Origin: Defluviitaleaceae bacterium
Lineage (GTDB): Bacteria > Bacillota > Clostridia > Lachnospirales > WQUN01
Reading direction: 5' to 3'
DNA length: 64,000 nucleotides
NCBI GenBank assembly: GCA_009779835.1
Contig: WRBD01000007.1
Coordinates: 1 to 64,000 of the forward strand
Of this stretch, positions 22,550 through 30,837 are shown one piece after another; the first letter of the stretch is position 1, and each line of letters opens with the position of its first letter. The notes below the pieces were generated by a model. That model was given only the letters and a program-made list of their open reading frames with translations, was not told the origin of the DNA and searched no databases. Position numbers and translations under genes: made by a program.

Positions 22550-23359
22550 CTATTCGATGAAACCAATAAGCGAATAGGTGCTATGACCTCTGAATTCAAT
22601 CTTTAAATCATCAACACCTGTCACGTTTATTGTGAAAGGCATTGGTAAGCGCAATGCATCAACATCAATAGAGCCTATCTGTCGCCCATTTCCATAAAAA
22701 TTAAAAGTACCATTACGTTGAGGGGCTCCATCAACACGTCCAAGTAACCCCGAAAGTGTAATAAAACGTCCCCCTAAATTATGCAACGAATGAACACTAC
22801 TTATATTATTAGCATTATATGTTATAGCATTTTCAAAAATTTCACCACCATGAAGAACATGATGAGGCATTAATACTCTATTAACATTACTCAAATCAAA
22901 GGGCGCAACCTCTTGAACAAAGATAAGTGGAATTTCTTCACTTTCTCTGCTTACTGATTCAGATAATGGTAAATTATCCTCAATTGGCGTATGTGCATCA
23001 GTATTGTTGTTTGTAGAAAAACTCGGAATTACTCCATTATTAACATTAGAATTAATTATTGATTGCAGTCTAACAATTTCTGCTCTCAATGCGTTGTTTT
23101 CTATTCGCAAGTCATCATAATCTGCTTGTAACAACGTAAGTTTATCTTGCAAATATAAATTTTCATTTTGCAATGAATTAATTTGTGATTGCAGAATTTC
23201 AAGTTTCTCATGCAAAGAGTTAATTTGGTTTGCAAAACTCCGTTGTTCCATTTGCCATATTGCAAATGAGCTAATTACCGCAAAAATAGTCGTAATGGTA
23301 ATAGAAATAAGAACTATGATTATATCTTTAATAGAAATACTCGATTTACGTCCATTCAA
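22550..23359 (-). CDS. membrane-anchored coiled-coil protein with NPCBM-like C-terminal domain
   Basis: A 269-residue protein: one membrane helix (about 12-34), a long Gln/Leu/Asn coiled coil (about 40-108, heptad-like Leu-Gln-x-x-Ile-Asn-Ser-Leu), a Ser/Asn linker and a beta-rich C-terminal domain. That domain has Gly-Gly-Arg-Phe-Ile-Thr-Leu-Ser-Gly, Gly-Thr-Phe-Asn-Phe-Tyr-Gly-Asn-Gly-Arg and Phe-Thr-Ile-Asn-Val-Thr-Gly-Val, close to NPCBM carbohydrate-binding modules. It faces outward and probably binds a sugar or glycoconjugate. It is alone in an accessory region. Confidence 0.65.
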   Translation of the reverse strand: MNGRKSSISIKDIIIVLISITITTIFAVISSFAIWQMEQRSFANQINSLHEKLEILQSQINSLQNENLYLQDKLTLLQADYDDLRIENNALRAEIVRLQSIINSNVNNGVIPSFSTNNNTDAHTPIEDNLPLSESVSRESEEIPLIFVQEVAPFDLSNVNRVLMPHHVLHGGEIFENAITYNANNISSVHSLHNLGGRFITLSGLLGRVDGAPQRNGTFNFYGNGRQIGSIDVDALRLPMPFTINVTGVDDLKIEFRGHSTYSLIGFIE

Positions 23360-23793
23360 GGAATATTCACCCTCTCTTTTACTCCTTGTGTTTCAGTTCA
23401 TGGACTATTCGCTCTTCCTTTACAATGTTTTTTAAAATATGTGTCCATAGCACACAAGTTATTTTTTCCTAGTATGGGTTATTCTTATTCGCATTATAGC
23501 CATTCGATGAATTTTACATCATCGTAAAAAGTATAAAAAGTATTTTATTGACACATTATGCCATATATATACAGCAAAATCAATAATTACTCAAATAGAA
23601 ATTGAATTCTATTATTACGATGTTTTTATTGCACAAAAGGATTTTGTATGCACTTAATCAAAACCTCGGAATATTTATATATTTGAAATAACTCCTTCAA
23701 ATTTAATCATTAACTTCCGTTTTCCTTTCCAATGTGGCCGTTAGTTTAGGAATTTACCGAAATTTACGTCAAAACAAAAGGATAAATTTATCA
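23360..23793. other. AT-rich intergenic stretch
   Basis: About 430 bases with no supported gene. It holds the upstream region of the NPCBM gene and AT-rich sequence up to the leader promoter at 23794. Confidence 0.4.
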
Positions 23794-23822
23794 TTGACTT
23801 TTCAAGATATCAATGATAACCT
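23794..23822 (+). promoter_or_regulatory. probable promoter of the ABC-F leader
   Basis: TTGACT (23794-23799) and TAACCT (23817-23822) are 17 bases apart; the -10 is weak. It stands 36 bases before the leader ORF. Confidence 0.4.
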
Positions 23823-23857
23823 CAAAAAAAGTTTTTCAGTGAAAGGTGGTGAAAGGC

Positions 23858-24001
23858 ATGAAACAATCCAACACATTCAAAATATTGGCGGTTTTTAACC
23901 ACCAACTTGCAATGACTCCGGCTACTCCAAGGGGGTACTATGCCCATTTTTGGAAGAAAGATTGTTTTGGATGCCTGTCACTGCATGAAATAGCGGCTTA
24001 A
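23858..24001 (+). CDS. 47-residue leader peptide of the ABC-F gene
   Basis: AGGTGG and AAAGG precede ATG 23858. The peptide reads Met-Lys-Gln-Ser-Asn-Thr-Phe-Lys and later Pro-Ala-Thr-Pro-Arg-Gly-Tyr-Tyr, ending Glu-Ile-Ala-Ala at TAA 24001. A strong terminator begins 25 bases after the stop and the ABC-F gene begins 17 bases after that. This is the layout of ribosome-stalling leaders that control antibiotic-resistance ABC-F and ribosome-protection genes. Regulation by antibiotic-stalled ribosomes is inferred. Confidence 0.65.
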   Translation: MKQSNTFKILAVFNHQLAMTPATPRGYYAHFWKKDCFGCLSLHEIAA

Positions 24002-24025
24002 TTTCCGCTCCTTTATGTTTAGTAT

Positions 24026-24067
24026 CCCCGTGCAGACAAAACAATCTGCACGGGGTTATTTTATTTT
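24026..24067 (+). terminator. attenuator terminator before ABC-F gene
   Basis: CCCCGTGCAGA (24026-24036) pairs perfectly with TCTGCACGGGG (24045-24055), followed by TTATTTTATTTT. It lies between the leader ORF and the structural gene, so it must be read through for expression. Confidence 0.85.
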
Positions 24068-24083
24068 AAAGGAGTTTTTGATT

Positions 24084-25643
24084 ATGATTGATATTTCAGT
24101 ACATGAATTAAATAAATATTACGGCTCTAATCATGTGATTAAGGGCGTGAGTTTTGAGATTTACGCCGGCGAAAAAGTCGGATTGTTAGGCAAAAACGGT
24201 TCCGGAAAAACAACATTATTTAAGGTTATCGCCGGTGACGAATATTATGAAAGCGGCAACGTATCCAAGGCATCGGGCAAAAAAGTTGAAATTCTCGCGC
24301 AAATTCCTGTATTTTCGGAGAATGATACGGTTGAGGATATTCTTCGTTCGTCATTTAAAGAAGTAGCCGAAATATACGAAACAATGAAAAAAATCGAAGG
24401 AGACGGCGACCCTGCGGTTTTAAAGCGGTACGGAAAACTAATGGAGGATTACGAGCGACTTGGTGGATACGATGTAGAAATGAAAATCGAAAAAATGTGC
24501 AACGGAATGAACATTGATAACGAGATGCGAAGCAGTCTGTTTAGCTTGCTTAGTGGCGGGGAGAAAACAAGGGTTAATTTAGCGCGTATTTTACTGCTCG
24601 ATTGCGATATCCTTCTCCTTGACGAACCAACAAATCATCTTGACTTAGCTTCGCTTGCGTGGCTTGAAAATTTTATACGAAAATATTCGGGGACAGTTGT
24701 GGTTATATCACATGATAGGGTTTTTCTCGACAATGTGATTACTCGGATAATTGAAATTGACAACGGTAAAGCGAATTTTTACAGCGGGAATTTTTCGTGG
24801 TACGCCGAAGAAAGACAACGTAGATTTATTACGCAGTCGCAACAGTATGAGCGTCAGCAAAAAGAAATAAAACGAATAGAAGACAGGGCAAAATGGTTTC
24901 TTGTGAATGACCGCTTCACCACTAAACATCACGCAATCTTGTCGCGAATTGACCACATGGAAAAAATAGAAAAACCTGTAACGTCGAAGAAAATTACAGA
25001 GGATTTTAACAGCGGCGGTCATGCGGCGAAGGTGGTTGTATCGCTTGATTCGGTGAGTAAAAGTTACGATTCCAATGTAATTTTAAATAATGTAAGCCTA
25101 AATATCGACAGAAATAACCGTATTGCATTAATTGGTGCGAACGGTTGCGGAAAAACCACTCTTTTGAAATTGATAATGGGTGAAGAACCCTGCGACAGCG
25201 GCGTAGTTAAAGTTAGCAGTAATGTAAAAATTGCGTATATGTCTCAAATTATCGTATTTGAAGACGAAAACGCAACGGTGCTTGAGACTTTACGCAGTGC
25301 GGTTGAACTCCCCCAAGAAAAATTACGAAGCATCCTTGCGCGATTTCGGTTCACAGCCCCCGATATACTCAAAAAGGTCGGCAATCTTTCCGGTGGAGAA
25401 AAAAGCCGCTTGAAGCTGTGTTTGCTTATGCAAAACCAAGTTAATTTTTTAATCCTTGACGAGCCGACAAACCATCTTGATATTGAATCAAGAGAATGGA
25501 TTGAAGATGCCGTATCGGAATTTAACGGCACAATGCTGTTTATTTCGCATGACGGTTTCTTTTTGAATAAGTTTGCTTCAAAAATATGGAACATGAAAAA
25601 CGGAGAAATCACGGAGTTTGACGGGGGTTATGATAATGCGTAA
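24084..25643 (+). CDS. ABC-F family ATPase, probable antibiotic-resistance ribosome-protection type
   Basis: A 519-residue protein with two ABC domains and no membrane segment. Domain 1: Gly-Lys-Asn-Gly-Ser-Gly-Lys-Thr-Thr, Leu-Ser-Gly-Gly-Glu-Lys-Thr-Arg, Leu-Leu-Asp-Glu-Pro-Thr-Asn-His-Leu-Asp. Domain 2: Gly-Ala-Asn-Gly-Cys-Gly-Lys-Thr-Thr, Leu-Ser-Gly-Gly-Glu-Lys-Ser-Arg and a second Asp-Glu-Pro-Thr-Asn-His. The charged helical linker (about 240-310) is the segment that reaches the ribosomal P site in this family. ATG 24084 follows AAAGGAG; an upstream in-frame start lies inside the terminator. Leader-terminator control supports a resistance role over a housekeeping one. It overlaps the next gene by 8 bases. 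Confidence 0.85.
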   Translation: MIDISVHELNKYYGSNHVIKGVSFEIYAGEKVGLLGKNGSGKTTLFKVIAGDEYYESGNVSKASGKKVEILAQIPVFSENDTVEDILRSSFKEVAEIYETMKKIEGDGDPAVLKRYGKLMEDYERLGGYDVEMKIEKMCNGMNIDNEMRSSLFSLLSGGEKTRVNLARILLLDCDILLLDEPTNHLDLASLAWLENFIRKYSGTVVVISHDRVFLDNVITRIIEIDNGKANFYSGNFSWYAEERQRRFITQSQQYERQQKEIKRIEDRAKWFLVNDRFTTKHHAILSRIDHMEKIEKPVTSKKITEDFNSGGHAAKVVVSLDSVSKSYDSNVILNNVSLNIDRNNRIALIGANGCGKTTLLKLIMGEEPCDSGVVKVSSNVKIAYMSQIIVFEDENATVLETLRSAVELPQEKLRSILARFRFTAPDILKKVGNLSGGEKSRLKLCLLMQNQVNFLILDEPTNHLDIESREWIEDAVSEFNGTMLFISHDGFFLNKFASKIWNMKNGEITEFDGGYDNA

Positions 25644-26403
25644 ATATTTCATAACCGCCATAACAGCCATGAAAGGCCAAACAAACGGCGGGATTATTTA
25701 TATGTTCCCGAATATTTTGGTAAGCCTTATGTATCTTTTGCCGCTAATGTTTTTATGGCGCGTTATTGCCGCGGACGGCACGGATGTCGGTATGACACTC
25801 AAACAGTTGCTGACTTACACTTATATGAACGCCTTGCTTTCGGAAATGCTTGTTGTGCGAACACTTGCGTCAAGCTGGAATTACGAAGGGCAGTTAATAA
25901 GCTTGTTCGCCCGTCCGTTTCCTGTGTTCGGGCAGTTAATGGCGCAAACAATCGGCGGTTGGATTCCGATGTTGCTTATTTTTTCTTTGCCAATGCTTGT
26001 GATTGCACCGTTATTCGGGATTTCAATAATCCCCGCAACGGTTTGGTTTTTTCCGTCATTGTTGCTGTGTATATCGCTTGGCTTCGCAATAGATTTTATT
26101 TTCGCATGCGTAACAATTCGCCTTAGGGGAATGGCATGGCTTGGGCATTCAATAAGAATGGCGATTGTATCGCTTTTTTCGGGAACGGTAATTCCGTTTA
26201 GAATACTGCCCTTCGGTTTAACTAAAATTTTTGAATTCCAACCGTTCGGCAGTTTGGGAGGTGCGCCGCTATCTTTGTTTGTCGGCACAACCGAACCGGC
26301 TCAAATTATTGCTACACAAATTTTTTGGAATTTTGTTCTATGGCCTGTCGCAATTTTTTGGTTTGCAAAATCCAAAGAAAGGCAGGTGAGTTTCGGTGGT
26401 TAA
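25636..26403 (+). CDS. ABC-2 type exporter permease, first subunit
   Basis: About 255 residues with six hydrophobic segments, matching the ABC-2 permease group of PF06182 (DUF990 type). ATG 25636 is 8 bases from a GGGGG site inside the end of the ABC-F gene. It overlaps the second permease by 8 bases. With the next two genes it makes a complete exporter (permease, permease, ATPase). Substrate unknown; co-transcription with an ABC-F gene suggests drug or toxic-compound export. Confidence 0.82.
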   Translation: MRKYFITAITAMKGQTNGGIIYMFPNILVSLMYLLPLMFLWRVIAADGTDVGMTLKQLLTYTYMNALLSEMLVVRTLASSWNYEGQLISLFARPFPVFGQLMAQTIGGWIPMLLIFSLPMLVIAPLFGISIIPATVWFFPSLLLCISLGFAIDFIFACVTIRLRGMAWLGHSIRMAIVSLFSGTVIPFRILPFGLTKIFEFQPFGSLGGAPLSLFVGTTEPAQIIATQIFWNFVLWPVAIFWFAKSKERQVSFGG

Positions 26404-27238
26404 GATAAAACGTGTTTTACGGCTATACGCGCTTTACGCAAAAATGGACTTGGCGTGGTTGCTTCGAGACACAACCTTTGCCGTTCTTGCTGTTTTAGCA
26501 GATGTTATTACAAATTTATCTTCCGTGACGGGCGTGTTTTTGCTTGCGTGGAGATTCGACGGCATAGGCGGCATGAGCAGGTTTGAAGTGCTTTTTATGT
26601 TAGCTTACGCAACCATTATCACAGGAATTTTTCAAACATTTTGCGCCGGCGGAAACGTAGGGCATATCAGCCGCAGGGTCGGCAGAGGGCAACTTGAGCA
26701 TATGTTCATTCAGCCGATGTTGTTGCCGGCACAACTTGCAACCGAAGGCTTTATTCCTTTTTCGGGCAGCAGTAATTTAATTTCCGGAACGGTAATTATG
26801 ATTATCGCTACCGTTAATCTTGGAATTTCATTACCGTGGTGGTGGATATTTTCATTAATCGGAAATTTGATTGTCACGGTTGCCATTGTTTTGGGGAAAT
26901 CCTATCTTGCGTCAAGCCTGACATTTTACGCGCCTGTACAAGCCGAGGAGATTTCAAGCTATGTTATAGATTCCTTCGGACATATCAGCACATTTCCGTT
27001 ATCGGGAATGCCGCTGTATTTGCAAATTCCGCTTATAACTTTTATTCCAACCGGGCTACTCGCTTGGTTTCCGACGCTCGCGCTTTTTGGACGTGCGCCG
27101 TTTAATCTTCCGGCATGGTATCCGTTATTATTCGCGGTCGTGCTTTGGATGATTGCAACCTACTTTTTCAGAAAGGGATTGAATTTTTATGTTAAAAAAG
27201 GAATCAACAGATACCACGCAATGGGACACCGCCGTTAG
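26396..27238 (+). CDS. ABC-2 type exporter permease, second subunit
   Basis: A 280-residue membrane protein with a basic start (Val-Lys-Ile-Lys-Arg-Val-Leu-Arg-Leu-Tyr) and about six helices, of the second-permease type that accompanies PF06182 proteins. The GTG start follows AGGTGAG. Its 3' end overlaps the ATPase gene by 50 bases. Confidence 0.8.
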   Translation: MVKIKRVLRLYALYAKMDLAWLLRDTTFAVLAVLADVITNLSSVTGVFLLAWRFDGIGGMSRFEVLFMLAYATIITGIFQTFCAGGNVGHISRRVGRGQLEHMFIQPMLLPAQLATEGFIPFSGSSNLISGTVIMIIATVNLGISLPWWWIFSLIGNLIVTVAIVLGKSYLASSLTFYAPVQAEEISSYVIDSFGHISTFPLSGMPLYLQIPLITFIPTGLLAWFPTLALFGRAPFNLPAWYPLLFAVVLWMIATYFFRKGLNFYVKKGINRYHAMGHRR

Positions 27239-28214
27239 TGTGAACGGCGTTACAAAAGTTTTCACGCAATGGCAACGCGAAAACGCGGGACGTGGCATAA
27301 TTAAAAATCTGCTTAACCCCCAAAAGAAAATAATCTCCGCGCTGGACGATGTTTCTTTTAAAATAAATCGCGGCGAATTTGTTGCGTATGCCGGGCCGAA
27401 CGGCGCGGGCAAAAGCACCACGATGAAATTATTGGCGGGAATGCTTCAACCGACAGAGGGCAGTGTTTCTGTTCTTGGAATGTCCCCCAACAAAGACCGC
27501 ATAAGCGTTATGCGTGAATTGGGCGTGTTATTTGGCAACAGAACGGAATTATGGTGGGACCATCCCATTTCCCAAAGCTTTGAATGGAAAAAAGTTGTTT
27601 GGGATATCCCCGATGATGTATACAAGCGCAATCTTGAAATGGTTATCGAATTGCTTGATATCGGCGAACTTCTGAAAACTTTTGCGCGTGAATTATCGCT
27701 TGGTCAGCGAATGCGCGCCGACCTTGCAATGATGCTACTGCACAGCCCGACGCTAATTTTACTGGACGAACCGACACTCGGGCTGGACGTTGTAGCAAAA
27801 CGCCAAATGATTGAATTTCTTAAAAAAATCAATCATGAGAACGGTGTTACAATTGTTGTCACCAGCCACGACATGGACGACCTTGAAGAAATGGCACAGC
27901 GCATTTTAATGATTTCGGGCGGAAAAGTTGCCTATGACGGAAGTTTTGACGGCTTGCGAGAAATCACGGGAAATCTTACTCGGTTCATTGTAACAATGGA
28001 CGGCGGTTTAAAACTTTCGCTCGACGGCGGTAAGTTAATCAACGCAAACAAAGGCGTTTACGAATTTGAAGTTGATGTTGCATTAACCCCAATTAAACAT
28101 TTACTTCGTCAACTTTCAGACGCAAATGGTGTTAAAGATGTAGAAATAAAAAAATCTCCCATAGAGCAGGTAATCGCAGGATTATATGCTTCATGGAAGA
28201 AAGAGATGGTATAA
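27189..28214 (+). CDS. ABC exporter ATP-binding subunit
   Basis: A 341-residue ATPase with an N-terminal extension of about 45 residues, then Gly-Pro-Asn-Gly-Ala-Gly-Lys-Ser-Thr-Thr (Walker A). Further on come Leu-Ser-Leu-Gly-Gln-Arg-Met-Arg-Ala-Asp (signature, with Leu-Gly in place of Gly-Gly) and Leu-Ile-Leu-Leu-Asp-Glu-Pro-Thr-Leu-Gly-Leu-Asp (Walker B). The switch His is in Thr-Ser-His-Asp-Met-Asp-Asp. Signature and length match the ATPases paired with DUF990 permeases. The gene order permease-permease-ATPase is the reverse of the common one. Confidence 0.88.
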   Translation: MLKKESTDTTQWDTAVSVNGVTKVFTQWQRENAGRGIIKNLLNPQKKIISALDDVSFKINRGEFVAYAGPNGAGKSTTMKLLAGMLQPTEGSVSVLGMSPNKDRISVMRELGVLFGNRTELWWDHPISQSFEWKKVVWDIPDDVYKRNLEMVIELLDIGELLKTFARELSLGQRMRADLAMMLLHSPTLILLDEPTLGLDVVAKRQMIEFLKKINHENGVTIVVTSHDMDDLEEMAQRILMISGGKVAYDGSFDGLREITGNLTRFIVTMDGGLKLSLDGGKLINANKGVYEFEVDVALTPIKHLLRQLSDANGVKDVEIKKSPIEQVIAGLYASWKKEMV

Positions 28215-28240
28215 TTGTCCAAAAAAAGGAGGTAACACAC

Positions 28241-28393
28241 ATGCCTAACGGAGTTTTTTATGCAGTGCAAATCCAAACGAATTATCCCAAAAATTTTATT
28301 CGTTTATCAACTTTAACACTGTTAAACATCACTATTTCACAGTCGAAAGGAACTACGGGTCATGATTATTCCAAACATTCATTTCCCAGGTAA
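28241..28393 (+). CDS. possible 50-residue peptide, or leader of a lost gene
   Basis: A very strong AAAGGAGG site stands 7 bases before ATG 28241, which reads 50 codons with no recognisable motif. It overlaps the start of the truncated VOC gene in another frame. The ribosome site is convincing; a functional peptide is not. Confidence 0.3.
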   Translation: MPNGVFYAVQIQTNYPKNFIRLSTLTLLNITISQSKGTTGHDYSKHSFPR

Positions 28394-28424
28394 TTTCGCC
28401 GAAGCCATTACTTTAAAAGATTAA
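28362..28424 (+). pseudogene. 5' stub of a VOC/PhnB-like gene
   Basis: Behind GAAAGGAAC, ATG 28362 reads Ile-Ile-Pro-Asn-Ile-His-Phe-Pro-Gly-Asn-Phe-Ala-Glu-Ala-Ile-Thr. This is the conserved start of PhnB-like glyoxalase/VOC proteins (normally about 140 residues). It stops after 20 codons exactly where the 3' end of recN begins. The rest of the gene is gone, marking a rearrangement joint. Confidence 0.55.
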
Positions 28425-30124
28425 AATTTAAGCCCATCCGCCTGCGTTTTCATTTCGCGGGCGGCTTGCAATGTTGCTTCTGTTATTTGCGCGCCGCCTG
28501 TTAAGCGGGCAAGTTCGTTTATTGCATTATCTTTTGAAAGAGCGTTTACCGTTGTTATGGTGCGCTCTTTTTCTACGGATTTTTCTATTAGAAAATGTGT
28601 GTCTGCCATTGCCGCGATTTGCGGTAAGTGTGTTATACATAAAATCTGACGGGTACGCGAAACGGTTAAAAGTTTTTCCGCAACTTGCTGAGCCGTGCGC
28701 CCGGAAATTCCCGTGTCTACTTCGTCAAAAATTACAGTGGAAATTTTGTCGGTTAAAATGGTTTTAATTGCAAGCATAATGCGCGACATTTCGCCGCCCG
28801 AAGCTATGCGGCGCAAGGGTTTTGCGGGTTCGCCCGGGTTTGGCTGAATCATAAATTCAATTTCGTCGTTACCGTCGGGCGTGAACGAAGTTTTTTTAGT
28901 AATTTCCATGAAAAATTTCGCGTTCTTCATTCCCATTTCGCGCAAAATTTCAGTTACCTGCAAAGAAATATTTTCGGTGCGTTCGGTGCGGAGAGCGTTC
29001 ATCTTAGCGCAAACGGTTGTGATTTCTTTGGAAATCTCCTTGCGCTTTGCGGTAATTTGAGCAATTTCCGCTTCGCTGTTTTCTATGTTGTCTAAGTTTC
29101 GCGCCAGTTCTTCCTGCTTTTTTAAAATAGTCTCAATCGTGCCGCCGTATTTTTTTTTCAGCCGGTAAATCGTGTCAAGACGCGTTTCCACTTTATCAAG
29201 CTCTTGCGGATCTGCGTCCAGTTCGTCCATGTATGCGCGGAAATCGCGGGTTATTTCGGAAAGCTGTGTGTGGATATCCACCAGCGCGTCGTGCAAAGGT
29301 TCACGCTCCGGGTCAAGCCTCGCTATTTCCGCCGAAAGCGCGGCTGCCTTTGCCGTTTGGTCTACGGCGGAAAGCTGTCCCGGGCGATTCTCATAAAATC
29401 CGCTGAAAAGCAATCCCACCACCGAAGATGTGTTTTTGCTTAATTTCTCAACACCGCTTAATCTATCCCGCTTTGCGGTAAGCGCGTCTTCTTCGTCGGG
29501 CTTTAACGCGGCTTTTTCTATTTCGTCAAGCTGAAAACGCCATATCTCAAGCTGTTCTGCGCTAACGGTACTTGTGAGTTTTTTTAAATCACGGTTTAAT
29601 TCCTTGTACCGCGAAAGAAGCTGTTCCAGTGTTTTTTTATGCTCCGAAAGTTCTTCGCCGCAAAATTGGTCTAGCATGGTCAATTGCTTCGTGGGGTCAA
29701 GTAAACTTTGATGCTCGTGCTGACCGTGGAGGTCTACAAGAAGTTCTGCCGCGCTTTTTAAAATGCCAACAGTCACAGTGCGTCCGTTTATTTTACAAAC
29801 AGATTTTCCCGTGTCTGCCTGCATTACTCGTGAAAGCAGAATCTGCCCTTCGTCAAATCCTTGTATCCCCAAATTAAAAAGCCCCTCTTTTACAAACGAA
29901 AAAAAGGGACCGTCAAATTCCATTACTCCATCTACAGACGCAAAATCCGCACCCGCACGAATTAATTCACGCGAAACACGTCCGCCAAGCAAAAAATTTA
30001 TAGAATCAACAACAATAGATTTTCCCGCACCTGTCTCGCCCGAAAGCACATTTAGCCCGGGTGCGAAATCTACTTCAACTTCGTCAATAAGCGCGACGTT
30101 CTGTATGCGGAGATTTGTTATCAT
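28421..30124 (-). CDS. recN: DNA repair protein RecN
   Basis: A 567-residue SMC-like ATPase acting early in double-strand break repair. The N-terminal half carries Gly-Glu-Thr-Gly-Ala-Gly-Lys-Ser-Ile (Walker A, about residues 29-37). A coiled-coil middle follows. The C-terminal half has Ser-Gly-Gly-Glu-Met-Ser-Arg (signature) and Val-Ile-Phe-Asp-Glu-Val-Asp-Thr-Gly-Ile-Ser-Gly (Walker B region). Its start overlaps the argR stop by 4 bases, the usual argR-recN order. The usual upstream partners are about 22 kb away at 1647-5970 in the opposite direction. Confidence 0.95.
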   Translation of the reverse strand: MITNLRIQNVALIDEVEVDFAPGLNVLSGETGAGKSIVVDSINFLLGGRVSRELIRAGADFASVDGVMEFDGPFFSFVKEGLFNLGIQGFDEGQILLSRVMQADTGKSVCKINGRTVTVGILKSAAELLVDLHGQHEHQSLLDPTKQLTMLDQFCGEELSEHKKTLEQLLSRYKELNRDLKKLTSTVSAEQLEIWRFQLDEIEKAALKPDEEDALTAKRDRLSGVEKLSKNTSSVVGLLFSGFYENRPGQLSAVDQTAKAAALSAEIARLDPEREPLHDALVDIHTQLSEITRDFRAYMDELDADPQELDKVETRLDTIYRLKKKYGGTIETILKKQEELARNLDNIENSEAEIAQITAKRKEISKEITTVCAKMNALRTERTENISLQVTEILREMGMKNAKFFMEITKKTSFTPDGNDEIEFMIQPNPGEPAKPLRRIASGGEMSRIMLAIKTILTDKISTVIFDEVDTGISGRTAQQVAEKLLTVSRTRQILCITHLPQIAAMADTHFLIEKSVEKERTITTVNALSKDNAINELARLTGGAQITEATLQAAREMKTQADGLKF

Positions 30125-30549
30125 TGTAATTTCTCCGCCAAAGTCGCCGCCGCATCATTGCTTCGCACAACACACATAATAGTATCGTCACCCGCAACCG
30201 AGCCAACAATTTCCGGGAATTTCATTTCGTCAAGCGCGGCCGCAACCGCCATCGCCATTCCGTTAAGCGTTCGCAAAACAAGCATATTGCCCGCGTAATC
30301 CACCGAAACAAGCCCTTCACGAAAAACACGCGCAAACGGACTTTTTATTTCCGCACCGTCGGGCGCGGCGTATTTTAAGCCCTTACGTGTGTGTTCTCTA
30401 ACAAGCCCAAGTTCACGAATATCACGGCTTACCGTCGCTTGCGCAACAGAAAAACCCTCCGCTCTAAGCGCGGCGGTTAACTCCTCCTGCGTATAAATAT
30501 CATTCTTGCGTAAAAGTTCCAAAATAATGCGCTGACGTTCCGCTTTCAT
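30121..30549 (-). CDS. argR: arginine repressor ArgR
   Basis: A 142-residue regulator with an N-terminal winged helix (Ala-Thr-Val-Ser-Arg-Asp-Ile-Arg-Glu-Leu-Gly-Leu-Val) and a C-terminal arginine-binding hexamerisation domain. The latter includes Gly-Ser-Val-Ala-Gly-Asp-Asp-Thr-Ile-Met-Cys-Val. It represses arginine biosynthesis when arginine is bound. A minus-strand promoter stands at 30589-30617. Gene order and overlap with recN are typical of Bacillota. Confidence 0.93.
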   Translation of the reverse strand: MKAERQRIILELLRKNDIYTQEELTAALRAEGFSVAQATVSRDIRELGLVREHTRKGLKYAAPDGAEIKSPFARVFREGLVSVDYAGNMLVLRTLNGMAMAVAAALDEMKFPEIVGSVAGDDTIMCVVRSNDAAATLAEKLQ

Positions 30550-30588
30550 TTGAAAACCTTCTTTATATTTTGCGTTAAAATTAAGGAA

Positions 30589-30617
30589 ACTCTATCATAA
30601 ATGCGTTTTTGCGTCAA
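30589..30617 (-). promoter_or_regulatory. argR-recN promoter
   Basis: TTGACG (30617-30612) and TAGAGT (30594-30589) on the minus strand with 17 bases between, about 40 bases before argR. No clear ARG box was recognised. Confidence 0.6.
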
Positions 30618-30625
30618 TCTGACGT

Positions 30626-30654
30626 TTGACACAGCTTATGCTATTGTGTATAAT
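30626..30654 (+). promoter_or_regulatory. consensus promoter of tRNA-Leu
   Basis: Perfect TTGACA (30626-30631) and TATAAT (30649-30654) with a 17-base spacer, 15 bases before the tRNA. Confidence 0.9.
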
Positions 30655-30669
30655 TCATTCGCAACAAAT

Positions 30670-30752
30670 GCCCGCGTGGCGGAACGGCAGACGCGGTGGA
30701 TTCAAAATCCACTATGGGTGACCATGTGGGGGTTCAAGTCCCTTCGCGGGCA
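30670..30752 (+). tRNA. tRNA-Leu (anticodon CAA)
   Basis: Acceptor arms GCCCGCG and CGCGGGC pair fully. The anticodon stem GTGGA/TCCAC encloses a TTCAAAA loop with anticodon CAA. There is a long class II variable arm and a T arm GGGGG-TTCAAGT-CCCTT (with G-T wobble). The 3' CCA is not encoded. A consensus promoter precedes it and a terminator follows. Confidence 0.95.
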
Positions 30753-30766
30753 AAGAATTTAAACAG

Positions 30767-30803
30767 AAAAGCCCTTGAAACACTGTGTTTTCGGGGCTTT
30801 TTT
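30767..30803 (+). terminator. Rho-independent terminator after tRNA-Leu
   Basis: AAAGCCC and GAAACAC pair with GTGTTTTC and GGGCTTT, followed by a T run ending at 30803. Confidence 0.8.
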
Positions 30804-30837
30804 ATTTCTTTCAATGGGCAAAGCAGTCATTCATAAA

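Noticed and set aside
22514-22606. A plus-strand frame with Pro-Glu-Asn-Pro-Thr-Leu-Tyr-Leu-Phe that might be the tail of the S41 remnant
   Set aside because: It lies opposite the well-supported NPCBM domain and has no clear family match.
28241-28393. Considered the 50-codon frame before recN a confident gene
   Set aside because: Only the ribosome site supports it; kept as a low-confidence feature because it may be the relic leader of the lost VOC gene.
14365-28424. Looked for an intact transposon, integrase, CRISPR array or att repeats bounding the accessory region
   Set aside because: No transposase or integrase frame, no regular spacer array and no matching direct repeats at the edges were seen.
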